This document shows, one piece after another, positions 26,559-34,720 of a DNA stretch of 48,980 bases; position 1 is the stretch's first letter; each line of letters opens with the position of its first letter. Source of the DNA: Candidatus Rokubacteria bacterium GWA2_70_23 (GTDB lineage: Bacteria; Methylomirabilota; Methylomirabilia; Rokubacteriales; CSP1-6); NCBI GenBank assembly GCA_001788395.1, contig MGBT01000163.1:5173-54152 (forward strand), given 5' to 3'. The translations under genes and the position numbers were made by a program. The notes under the pieces are model-generated. The model saw only the letters and a list, made by a program, of their open reading frames with translations, did not search any database and was not told the origin of the DNA.

Positions 26559-28430
26559 TTAGCTTTTCACCGCGTAGAGCTTGGCCTGCTTGGACACGGT
26601 GCCCGTGACCAAGATGCGCTCGCCGTCGAGCAGGCGGTCCAGTGCTCTCCGGACGGTCTTATCACTGCGCTTGACAGCGGCGGCGAGGGCCTTGACGGAG
26701 ACGCCAGGGGCTCCCGTGAGCGCCTCGGTCGGTGGCAGGGAGCCGAGCGCCTGGAACACGAGATCATCGGCCTCGGCGATGTCGGGCTCGCCCTCGGCGA
26801 CCAGGCGCACGCAGTCCGGCGCCCAGAGCGGGCCCTCCGCGTCGATGCGGAGGCGAAAGGCGGGCTGAGGCGGGTTATCCTTGCTCTGGGCCTCGACACG
26901 CACCACACCTTGTTTGCGCCCGACCGGCTCGAAAAAGAGGCTGTTCTCGCCCCATGCACCGAGCACGTGGGAGCCGCTGATTTCCTGACTCCCGCGGCCG
27001 ACGCGGAACCCCTGCACCTTGCGGTAGTGGGCGACGATGCGAAACACGACGCCGTAGCGGCGTCGGAGAGCATCGAGGATCGCCAGGAGCGCGCCGGCCT
27101 CGGCGGCCTTGTTTAGATCGCGGAGCGTCACCTTCCTGAGCACGTCCACGTAGCACACGGCCGGCTCAAATTCGAGGATTGCGACCTCGAGGCGCGCGAC
27201 CATGGCCGGGTCGTCGAATGTGAACCCTTCCCACACGCTGACGCGGAGCCAGGCGTCGAGCTCGGCGCGGAGGTCCGCGTGGTCCGGGTCGTAGCCGTGG
27301 CCACGGAGGAGCGCCCGGAGTCGGCGGTGCGTGCGTCGAGGTGGGTCTTCCTCCTCGACCACGAGCACGCGCTGGCGCTCGCGCACGGCGAACCGGCCGC
27401 ACACCGGCAGACCGAGCGCAAGGCACACGGCTTCCTCGAGCGCGTAGTACGTCTTGCCGACCTTCTCCTCGCCGGAGAGCCAGCCCCCGCCGTCGTCGGA
27501 GAGGATCCCCTCCACGAGCGGCCGGGGCGCCGCGAACGATTGCGCCAGGAACTGTCCGGCGCCGATCCCGAGCGGCGTCACGGGGCCTGCGGGGCCGTCC
27601 GCGCTCGGCTCAGCCGCGCGGCGATCCTTCTCGGCGAGGTCCTGGACGATCCGCCGGGCCTCGGCGGCGGGGAAGGCTGGCGTGGAGCGCACCGAGTAGC
27701 CGATCAGGATTTGCTCCACCTCAGCCGGCGGTAGACCCTTCCCGAGATAGTGTCCGGCGATCCGCGTGGCGACCGCGTGCCGCTCGCCCTCCGGGGCCCC
27801 GGTCAGGAGTGCGGTCCAATCCGTCGCCTCCGTCGTCGGCCCGCCATTCGGCGAGGGCGTCGGCCGGGCGAGCATGACGAGCATCCACGCCGGCACCGGG
27901 GCGAGCGGCGTCTCGAACAGTGCGCGATCCGCGTCGTCCGAGTAGCGCCGGCCGCTCGCGTGGCGCGCGGGCGGGATCAGCACATAGCCGCCGACGCCGC
28001 GGGTGTCGAGCCCGGGGCCGAGTTTGCCTGTGCTATTGCCGAGCGGAGGCGTCGGCATGTCGAAGTGGTGGTGGGTGCCGCCGCCCCCAGTGTGCACGAG
28101 CGGCGTCAGCGGGAGCGCGCCGTGCTGGCGCTCGAGCTCGGCGAGCGTCTCGTCACCGCCGTGGCGGGGGTCAACGTCGAGCACGAGGCGCGTCTCGGTG
28201 GGCGTCCCGATATTCGCGTCGGGCTCCTGCCCCCACCACGCGCGGATCGTAGCCTCGTCGGTTGTCGCGTCCTTGAACCCGTTGAGCGCGAGCCGGCCCA
28301 CGGGATGCTTGCCGATGTTCTCGCATCCTGCGAGCCCGCACTGGCAGTCGCCGCCGGTCACGCCCCAGACCGGGAACACCGACACGCCGCGGCCCGCGTA
28401 CTCGAGCGCGGCGGTGAGCATCTCGCTCAC
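26559..28430 (-). CDS. Bifunctional DNA primase/polymerase (prim-pol) fused to RepA-like AAA ATPase and C-terminal winged helix
   Basis: N-terminal prim-pol pattern (GRGVSVFPV...GKHPV...LVLDVDPRHGGDETLAEL...THHHF), then SGEEKVGKTYYALEEAV Walker A and VLVVEEEDPPRRTHRRLRALL. Confidence 0.85.
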   Translation of the reverse strand: MSEMLTAALEYAGRGVSVFPVWGVTGGDCQCGLAGCENIGKHPVGRLALNGFKDATTDEATIRAWWGQEPDANIGTPTETRLVLDVDPRHGGDETLAELERQHGALPLTPLVHTGGGGTHHHFDMPTPPLGNSTGKLGPGLDTRGVGGYVLIPPARHASGRRYSDDADRALFETPLAPVPAWMLVMLARPTPSPNGGPTTEATDWTALLTGAPEGERHAVATRIAGHYLGKGLPPAEVEQILIGYSVRSTPAFPAAEARRIVQDLAEKDRRAAEPSADGPAGPVTPLGIGAGQFLAQSFAAPRPLVEGILSDDGGGWLSGEEKVGKTYYALEEAVCLALGLPVCGRFAVRERQRVLVVEEEDPPRRTHRRLRALLRGHGYDPDHADLRAELDAWLRVSVWEGFTFDDPAMVARLEVAILEFEPAVCYVDVLRKVTLRDLNKAAEAGALLAILDALRRRYGVVFRIVAHYRKVQGFRVGRGSQEISGSHVLGAWGENSLFFEPVGRKQGVVRVEAQSKDNPPQPAFRLRIDAEGPLWAPDCVRLVAEGEPDIAEADDLVFQALGSLPPTEALTGAPGVSVKALAAAVKRSDKTVRRALDRLLDGERILVTGTVSKQAKLYAVKS

Positions 28431-28642
28431 GCGCTGGTCTCCTCGAAGACGAGGAGCGCGTCGATCCAGAGTGAAAGCCGTCGCGACCACGGCGAAGCGT
28501 GAGCATCGAGCGCCGCCTCGATCACGCCCCGAGCAGCCTGGGCCGCTCTTGCGCGAGCGATCCGACCCGATGTAAGGTTCCGCATCCCGTTCTCCACGCG
28601 CCGTGGGCCATGGCCGGTGAGCCGCCCCGGCGCGTTCTTGTT

Positions 28643-28873
28643 TCAGGCCGACACAGGATTCGGGCGACCAGCTTTCTTCGATCGCACCCGCTGTGCACGG
28701 TCACGCTGACGTCGCAACTGCTCGACGGCTCCCGGCTCGAATAGCCGTCGGCCGGTGGCTGTCCGCATGGCCACGGGCAACGTGCCGTTGTCCGCAAGCT
28801 GGCGTACGCGAAAAGTCGAGACGCGCAACACGAGGGCCGCCTGGCCGGTTTCGAGAAGTGCGCTCTCCATCAT
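28643..28873 (-). CDS. Excisionase/MerR-like helix-turn-helix protein
   Basis: MMESALLETGQAALVLRVSTFRVRQLADNGTLPVAMRTATGRRLFEPGAVEQL. Confidence 0.7.
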   Translation of the reverse strand: MMESALLETGQAALVLRVSTFRVRQLADNGTLPVAMRTATGRRLFEPGAVEQLRRQRDRAQRVRSKKAGRPNPVSA

Positions 28874-29008
28874 GATCACCCTCCCTCTTTCTTCTCTTGG
28901 GTAGCGCATGGTAGAGTGGTGCGACAAGTGCGATAAAGTCCTGGGGGGCTTTCGCGCGGGTCAGGTGGGGCCTCGGGCGCCAGCCGCAGCGAGACTGAGA
29001 GGGCGGAT

Positions 29009-29962
29009 GTGGACGTAGCGCCAAAGACCGATAGCGACACGCGGAGTCTCCTCGATCTCCTCCGCCGGCTGGTCGCTTCGGTGCAGTGCGTCGACGGGGG
29101 AGGCGCGCGGCCCCTTCCCCAAATCGAAACCTTGTCCGCGGGAGCCCTGGGGAGGCTCCTGCATCACCAGGACCCGCGCGTTAAGAAGCTTGCTGAGGAC
29201 GAGCGCTCACGCCGAGCGAACCTGCGGCGGGGGCTGGCGAGATTCGATCGCATCACCGCTGCCTGGGCCCTGCGGCACTCACCGGCGCTCGCGGAGTGCA
29301 AGGCGGTGCTCGCCGCCCTTCCCCTGAACGACGCGGTGAAGGCGCGTATCTCCCGCTTACTTCGTCGCGCCCCCGTCCGTCGCTTCCGCGAGAGTCCAGA
29401 GGCCCCAGAGGCGGCCAAGCTCGTGCGCGAGATCCTCCGGGCGGCCCCAGCGTTTCACGATCTCCTCGAACTGCTCCCGCGGGCCGAAGAGTCTCAGCGA
29501 CTACCTCCGGGCACGGCGAATGCTCTCGCCGAAGCTCGAACCACTGCCGACGGTTTCTTTGGCGCCGTCGCACGGTTCTCCTGGGAGCTTGAACTTGAAC
29601 GGCTCGACCCCGAGATTCGCGGGTACATGGGCCGCCCGAGCGCGGCCCGCTGGACGAAGCTCGAGGATGCCATCGCCGCTGAGATCAGGCTAGAAAGTCC
29701 TCGACGGGTCTGGCCGATGGTTGCCGACTTACTTCGCCCATTGATCGAAGCGAGCGGGGACAAGATTCACACTGACGCGGTCCATATTCGACACCGCGTG
29801 GTTCGCCTCCATCGTCGTCAACGCCGAAAAGGGATCGATGAGGACCAAGCCACGATCGCATTGGCGGAATTCCTCGAATCCACTGAGATGAGTGACGAGC
29901 TGTGGGCCAAGATGAGGGCTACGCCCCAGGACGTCGCACGGAGACGAGTCAATGAAGGCTAG
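29009..29962 (+). CDS. Hypothetical cargo protein (317 aa), no recognised domain
   Basis: Long ORF on the strand opposite the replication module, followed immediately by HicBA. Confidence 0.6.
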   Translation: MDVAPKTDSDTRSLLDLLRRLVASVQCVDGGGARPLPQIETLSAGALGRLLHHQDPRVKKLAEDERSRRANLRRGLARFDRITAAWALRHSPALAECKAVLAALPLNDAVKARISRLLRRAPVRRFRESPEAPEAAKLVREILRAAPAFHDLLELLPRAEESQRLPPGTANALAEARTTADGFFGAVARFSWELELERLDPEIRGYMGRPSAARWTKLEDAIAAEIRLESPRRVWPMVADLLRPLIEASGDKIHTDAVHIRHRVVRLHRRQRRKGIDEDQATIALAEFLESTEMSDELWAKMRATPQDVARRRVNEG

Positions 29963-30158
29963 GCTCACGATGGAATATTGGCGCGACGGGGCGTGGTGGG
30001 TCGGCCAGCTCCGCGAAGTGCCCGGCGTCTTCAGCCAGGGGAAGACCCTCGCCGAGCTGGATGCGAACCTCCGCGACGCCTACCGGCTTGTACTGAAGGA
30101 CCGGCAGCCCGTTCGGCGCCGGGGGGTCCGCCGAAGGCCCCTCGCGCTCGCCGTGTGA
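29952..30158 (+). CDS. hicB: HicB-family antitoxin
   Basis: LTMEYWRDGAWWVGQLREVPGVFSQGKTLAELDANLRDAYRLVL. Confidence 0.82.
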   Translation: MKARLTMEYWRDGAWWVGQLREVPGVFSQGKTLAELDANLRDAYRLVLKDRQPVRRRGVRRRPLALAV

Positions 30159-30337
30159 AACGTGCAGCGCTCCTGCGCGAGCTGGGGGACGCCGGCTGCG
30201 TGCTCAAGCGCCACGGGAAGCGCCATGATCTCTACACCAACCCTCACAACGGACGGAGTGCGCCGGTCCCCCGGCACACCGAAATCGCCAACACACTCTG
30301 TGAGGTGATCCGCAAGCAGCTCGGGATCTCAGTCTGA
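30155..30337 (+). CDS. hicA: HicA-family mRNA interferase toxin
   Basis: VKRAALLRELGDAGCVLKRHGKRHDLYTNPHNGRSAPVPRHTEIANTLCEVIRKQLGI; GTG start overlapping the hicB stop. Confidence 0.88.
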   Translation: MKRAALLRELGDAGCVLKRHGKRHDLYTNPHNGRSAPVPRHTEIANTLCEVIRKQLGISV

Positions 30338-30340
30338 GGG

Positions 30341-30799
30341 GTGCCAGATGAAGCGACTGCTCGCTTGCATCTTGCTGGTCGCCACCGTCAGCGCCTGAGA
30401 CAGCCACAGGCATATCGCCGCGTGATTAGGCTGCTCGGGATTGCCTGCGGGATCTGGCTAGGCTGGCACTGGGCGACCGGCGGTGGCTATACGCTGGCAA
30501 TAGGGATCATCGCCACGGTCGTCCTCTCGTTAGGCAATCTCATGATCGCCCGGCGTGAATGGAAGATTCGACCCGGGCGAGTTGCGATCGAGGCCATCGA
30601 GAAGGCGTTCGTGTCTCCTGACGTGGGGGAGGTTGATCAAGTCCTTACCGACCTCGCTGAGATGCGTGCGACTGGAAGACCCACGGGCCGCGTCATCTGG
30701 CGCTATTTGGCGGTCACCGCGGTACAGAACGCCCTGACTCTCGTGGTTGCCGGTGGTATCGCGAGCGGTGTTTCGACGTTGGTAGCCGGGACCAGATGA
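30341..30799 (+). CDS. Hypothetical membrane protein
   Basis: Two TM segments (LLGIACGIWLGWHWATGGGYTLAIGIIATVVLSLG; VQNALTLVVAGGIASGVSTLV); start codon uncertain. Confidence 0.5.
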   Translation: MPDEATARLHLAGRHRQRLRQPQAYRRVIRLLGIACGIWLGWHWATGGGYTLAIGIIATVVLSLGNLMIARREWKIRPGRVAIEAIEKAFVSPDVGEVDQVLTDLAEMRATGRPTGRVIWRYLAVTAVQNALTLVVAGGIASGVSTLVAGTR

Positions 30800-30860
30800 C
30801 CAAGGCGCTGACGTGCCCTCCCGCGCCAGCGAGAGAAAGCGACACCAAGGGCGTGACACG

Positions 30861-31448
30861 ATGAGAGACCTCCCCTGCCCTGGTGGGTGCGGCAGAACCC
30901 TTCGGGCATCGGGCGAGCGCGCGGGGCAAGAAGCTCGCTGCCCGGGATGTGGGCACCGCTTTGCCTGGCCGAGGACACCATCCGCGTCAACGCCCTGGGC
31001 GCCGGGCCTGCCGATGCTTTCCGCGCCGAAGGAGAACACCATGGGCCGATTCTTAGTCGGCGCCGACCGACTCTTCCTGGTCTACGCCCTCGTCGTCGGA
31101 TGGCTGTGCATCTACGTGCCGTGGAGAGGACCCGGTCCATACGGCAGCGGTCAGGATCTGGGGTACTGGTTTGTGTGGAACCCACCGAAGTGGGCGGGCA
31201 GCATCGACCTCACCCGCGTCGTGCTTGAGTTGGTGGCAGCGACGGCCGCGTTGGTGGCGCTCGCCGTGTGGCGCGAATGGCGGGGCCGGCGCCGCCTCCA
31301 GTCGAAGCCCACCTCAGCCGCAGAGCCGTTTTGGCTACGATGGGCAGGGGGATCCAGGCTCCTCGTCGTCTACGTGGTCAGCCTGGGCCTCGTCATCGTC
31401 GCAGTGATCCTCAACGCCATCGTGAGCCTGTTCTCGGGCGGCCGATAG
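30861..31448 (+). CDS. Zinc-ribbon plus transmembrane hypothetical protein
   Basis: MRDLPCPGGCGRTLRASGERAGQEARCPGCGHRF followed by three hydrophobic segments. Confidence 0.6.
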   Translation: MRDLPCPGGCGRTLRASGERAGQEARCPGCGHRFAWPRTPSASTPWAPGLPMLSAPKENTMGRFLVGADRLFLVYALVVGWLCIYVPWRGPGPYGSGQDLGYWFVWNPPKWAGSIDLTRVVLELVAATAALVALAVWREWRGRRRLQSKPTSAAEPFWLRWAGGSRLLVVYVVSLGLVIVAVILNAIVSLFSGGR

Positions 31449-31623
31449 GTAGTCCCTCGTCGCCGCGCTGGCAACGCGTCTGCGGTCCAGCCGACCCACC
31501 CGAGTTCTGAGCGGGGGTGGCTGGCCGGAGACACGTGGGCGGAGGCAGCACTTCGAGCACACGGGAGCGCCGTCGCCAGCGGACGGGGCCGCGCCGTTGC
31601 TCACCGGCCCGTCCACTCCTCGC

Positions 31624-31899
31624 TCACGCTTGTTCGTCGTTGGCCCTCCACACCCGGACCTCGCTCGCCGGCGGCCTCATCAGGCCCATGACGTCGGGCA
31701 ACGGCTTCCCCCATCGGGCCCGGTTCGCGTTGCGCGCCCACTCCTTGCTCAGCTCGGGATAGTGCTGCTTCTGGGCCCGCGCCGCGCGCTTGCGCTGCAT
31801 CCTCCGGCCCCACTGCGAGTTGCCCTTGCGGTCAGCGGCGCTCACCTTGCCGCCGAGACGTCCGAGGCGCTGCGCCTGCCGAGTGCTCAACCTCGTCAC
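31624..31899 (-). CDS. Small basic hypothetical protein
   Basis: VTRLSTRQAQRLGRLGGKVSAADRKGNSQWGRRMQRKRAARAQKQHYPELSKEWARNANRARWGK; GTG start proposed. Confidence 0.5.
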   Translation of the reverse strand: MTRLSTRQAQRLGRLGGKVSAADRKGNSQWGRRMQRKRAARAQKQHYPELSKEWARNANRARWGKPLPDVMGLMRPPASEVRVWRANDEQA

Positions 31900-32219
31900 G
31901 GTTCGCTCCGCACGTATTATCGCCGATCGCGGGGTCGCCTCATCATGGCCGCTGTGTTTGTAGGCTCCCGTGGCGGGAACCCTCCCCATCGCGGAGCCGA
32001 CGCCCTCAGCCCCGTCTCGTGCCCGTCGTCAGCGGGCCGCACGCCCATGATCCTGCACGGCGTCGGACATGTCCCGGGGGATTTTTTTGCCCGGATTTTT
32101 TCGAGAGTTTTTTCGCGAGCCCACCTCCTGTTTCAGGAGCCGCATTGGGGGGACCCGGCTTCCCTCGTTGGCGGGGTCGCGCCGGGGCAGCGGGCGGAGT
32201 CGGGGCAACGCGCGTCCTG

Positions 32220-32354
32220 CTCCCGTTGACGGGAGTGACGGCCTGAAGGGGCTCACTCCCTCTGGGGGGAATCCGTCCGGCTCCCGTTGACGGGAGTGAG
32301 CCTTCCCGCTGACGGGAGAGAGCCGACGCCTCCACTCCCGCTGACGGGAGTGAG
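32220..32354. repeat. Cluster of four CTCCCG-YTGA-CGGGAG palindromic hairpins
   Basis: Copies at 32220-32238, 32281-32299, 32303-32321 and 32335-32354, plus an interposed CTCACTCCC complementary to GGGAGTGAG. Confidence 0.8.
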
Positions 32355-32426
32355 GCGCCGGTCTGAAGGCCCGCCCCCACCCTCCCCGCCCTTCGACCTG
32401 ACGCGGCTGGGTCGGGCAGGGGCCCG

Positions 32427-32669
32427 CTACTTTTCCAGCAGCGCGATGTGCTTCATGAGGGACGCGATGAGCTGCCGGGCCTCGGCAGGCGCCAGCGCCA
32501 CCGCCAGCTCCGGGAAGTCGCCCCCCACCATCATGATCGTCACTCCATCGGCGGGGACGTTCTCCAGCTTGATGTTGGGGACGATGCGGACGTTCTTGTG
32601 CGGCGGGAGCGGGGTGGGATGGCCTTTCGCGGCGACGGCGGCAAGCGGCTTCCGTGGAGCCTCACCCAT
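32427..32669 (-). CDS. Hypothetical protein (~80 aa)
   Basis: MGEAPRKPLAAVAAKGHPTPLPPHKNVRIVPNIKLENVPADGVTIMMVGGDFPELAVALAPAEARQLIASLMKHIALLEK; plausible folded-protein composition. Confidence 0.6.
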   Translation of the reverse strand: MGEAPRKPLAAVAAKGHPTPLPPHKNVRIVPNIKLENVPADGVTIMMVGGDFPELAVALAPAEARQLIASLMKHIALLEK

Positions 32670-33130
32670 CACTGCTCCTTCGTCTTGAGTTCGAGAAGAT
32701 GCGCCTCATGGTGTGTCCTCCTGGCGTTGCACTGTGCGAATCGCCCACGGCACGAGGTAGGACGGTGCGCCGAGACTAGCGCGGGCACGGCGGCAGGTCA
32801 ACGTGGTTGCCGGGGAAGCCCGCTTGAGTGGGAGCGCCGAATCGCGATCTTGCGCGGGTCACCCCGGAGGGCTTGAATTCTTGGCGGAAATTCTCGGGTT
32901 GATTTTGGGATTGGGTTCGTTCGAGAGGCTACCTCCTGCTCTGAAAACGCACCCCAGGGGGAGGGGGTTCGGAGGATCCCGCGTGAGCGCCGTTCCTTCG
33001 CGTGACGCCTGTGGGGGCGAGCGACCAAGCGAAACTCGGCCCGGCCTCGATCCCCCGCGGACTGTGCCCACGAATGTGCCCGCGAGTACCCGGTTCCGGC
33101 CCCCACCAGCTACCGCCAGCCAAGACGGCA

Positions 33131-33169
33131 AACGAAAACCCCTCGGCAAGTTCGCGACTTACCGAGGGG
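33131..33169 (-). terminator. Putative Rho-independent terminator near the right end of the element
   Basis: CCCCTCGG...CCGAGGGG stem followed on the minus strand by TTTTCGTTT. Confidence 0.65.
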
Positions 33170-33186
33170 CTTCTGTGTGCGCCCGA

Positions 33187-33226
33187 GCTTATGAGACCCC
33201 TGCTCTGCCACCTGAGCTACGCCGCC
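33187..33226. repeat. att direct repeat, right copy (truncated tRNA-Met 5' half)
   Basis: Identical to 23963-24002; no tRNA 3' half adjacent. Confidence 0.92.
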
Positions 33227-33235
33227 AGATTGGCG

Positions 33236-33263
33236 TGGACACGAGAATTCCGTCTGCTATAAT
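33236..33263 (+). promoter_or_regulatory. Candidate sigma70 promoter
   Basis: TGGACA-N16-TATAAT on the plus strand, upstream of the acidic small ORF at 33338. Confidence 0.5.
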
Positions 33264-33337
33264 CCCGCCGAGCGAAGACCAACAGTAACGAGTCCCATCT
33301 CTCAAGTCAAGACGGGAGCCGCCCGGAGGGACCATTC

Positions 33338-33502
33338 ATGGCATGGACAAGCACGACGCCATGGTGCGACGACGAGCATCTGCTGCGAAGCCGCCCCGAT
33401 GACGACGAGGACGAGCTCGACGACGAGGACGAGCTCGACGACGAGGACGAGCTCGACGACGACCTCGATGAGGAGGACGAGGACGAAGACGAGGACACGT
33501 AG
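33338..33502 (+). CDS. Small highly acidic repeat protein (54 aa)
   Basis: MAWTSTTPWCDDEHLLRSRPDDDEDELDDEDELDDEDELDDDLDEEDEDEDEDT; GGAGG 5' of the ATG; below the ORF-track length cutoff. Confidence 0.5.
   Translation: MAWTSTTPWCDDEHLLRSRPDDDEDELDDEDELDDEDELDDDLDEEDEDEDEDT
33401..33454 (+). repeat. Three exact tandem copies of an 18-bp repeat gacgacgaggacgagctc
   Basis: 33401-33418, 33419-33436, 33437-33454 identical. Confidence 0.95.
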
Positions 33503-33541
33503 CGCACGGGCAGACGGCGAACCTCTCTCCGGGAGGTGTCT

Positions 33542-34240
33542 ATGGCACTGATGAGCGGCGATGGTGTGATGTTCCTCGTGCGGTGGATCCACTTCCTGGC
33601 CGGCATCACCTGGATCGGCCTTCTCTACTACTTCAATCTCGTCCAGACCCCGTTCGTCGGCGAGACCCAGCCGGCCGAGCGCGGCGCGCTGGTCTCCAAG
33701 CTGGTCCCGCGCGCGCTCTGGTGGTTCCGCTGGGGCGCCATGTTCACCTTCCTCTCCGGCTGGCTGATCATCCTGGACCGGATGGGCCGGGGCGGCTTCT
33801 TCGCGGGCTCCTACGGGTGGGCCATCCTGCTCGGCGGGCTGCTCGGCTCCATCATGTGGGCCAACGTCTGGTTCGTGATCTGGCCCAAGCAGAAGATCGT
33901 CATCCAGAACGCCCTCGACACCGGCGCCGGCAAACCGGCCAACCCGGCGGCCGCACCCGCCGGGGCGCGCGCCGGGCTGGCGTCCCGGACCAACACGCTG
34001 TTCTCGATCCCGATGCTCTTCTTCATGGGCGCGGCCAGCCACCTGACATTGCGCGTGCCGAGATCCGGCGCCACCTTCTGGATCGTCGCGCTGATCATCA
34101 TGGCCGCCGTGGAGATCAACGCGCTGGCGGGGAAGCCGGGGACGGCGACCACGAAGATGCTCGCCACGGTGAAAGGCACGCTCTGGGCCGGCTTCATCCT
34201 GGCGGCGGTGTTCTATCTCTGGTTCGAGGTGATGCGCTGA
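33542..34240 (+). CDS. Urate hydroxylase PuuD-like membrane protein
   Basis: FLVRWIHFLAGITWIGLLYYFNLVQTPF and GSIMWANVWFVIWPKQK motifs; gggagg RBS. Confidence 0.75.
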   Translation: MALMSGDGVMFLVRWIHFLAGITWIGLLYYFNLVQTPFVGETQPAERGALVSKLVPRALWWFRWGAMFTFLSGWLIILDRMGRGGFFAGSYGWAILLGGLLGSIMWANVWFVIWPKQKIVIQNALDTGAGKPANPAAAPAGARAGLASRTNTLFSIPMLFFMGAASHLTLRVPRSGATFWIVALIIMAAVEINALAGKPGTATTKMLATVKGTLWAGFILAAVFYLWFEVMR

Positions 34241-34246
34241 GGGCCC

Positions 34247-34285
34247 CCCGCAGGAGGCGCGGCGGAGTGCCGCGCCTCCTGCGGG
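34247..34285. terminator. Bidirectional hairpin between convergent genes
   Basis: 17-bp perfect stem cccgcaggaggcgcggc-ggagt-gccgcgcctcctgcggg. Confidence 0.75.
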
Positions 34286-34333
34286 AGCTCTGCTGATCGC
34301 CCTCGCCCTGCTCGTGCCCGATCCGCCGCGACG

Positions 34334-34720
34334 TTACCGGAGGAAGGCCGCCAGGTCGGCGATGCTCCTGGCCAGATCGGGCCGCGCCGGCATGACCTTC
34401 GAGTCCCGCTTGGGGGTGTAGCCAGGCGGGTAGCCCCCACGCAGCAGACGCGCTTCCACCAGCGCCTCGGAGGAGCCTTTCACCGCCGGGCCGATCGGTC
34501 CGTCCTTCCCGGGATCGCGGTGGTGGCAGGTCACGCACTGAACGAGCCACACCTGCCGCCCCTTCTCGGCATCCCCCGCAGGCGGCGCGGCAGCGAAGCC
34601 CGGGGCCGGCTGAGGCGCGGCGGGGCCTGCCGCGGTCGGCGGCGGCTTCGGCTCCTCGCCGCACGCGGCGAGCAGCAGTCCGGCCGCCGTGAGCGCCGCG
34701 GCGCACCTCACGAGCCTCAC
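34334..34720 (-). CDS. Lipoprotein c-type cytochrome
   Basis: Lipobox LLLAACG, heme motif CVTCHH, distal VMPA Met region. Confidence 0.88.
   Translation of the reverse strand: MRLVRCAAALTAAGLLLAACGEEPKPPPTAAGPAAPQPAPGFAAAPPAGDAEKGRQVWLVQCVTCHHRDPGKDGPIGPAVKGSSEALVEARLLRGGYPPGYTPKRDSKVMPARPDLARSIADLAAFLR

Larger units (their letters stand above)
23963..33226. mobile_element. Integrated genetic element (~9.2 kb) at the tRNA-Met gene
   Basis: Exact 40-bp direct repeat gcttatgagacccctgctctgccacctgagctacgccgcc at 23963-24002 and 33187-33226; integrase next to the left repeat; replication, regulatory and TA genes inside. Confidence 0.92.

Noticed and set aside
32220-32354. CRISPR array
   Set aside because: Repeats are short palindromes with irregular spacing (61, 22, 32 nt), no uniform spacers and no cas genes.
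23963-33226. Complete prophage
   Set aside because: No capsid, portal, terminase, tail or lysis genes recognised in the 9.2 kb; better described as an integrative plasmid-like or satellite element.
33187-33226. Second tRNA-Met gene
   Set aside because: Only the 5' 40 nt are present; anticodon-stem 3' strand, T arm and acceptor 3' strand are missing, so it is an att stub.
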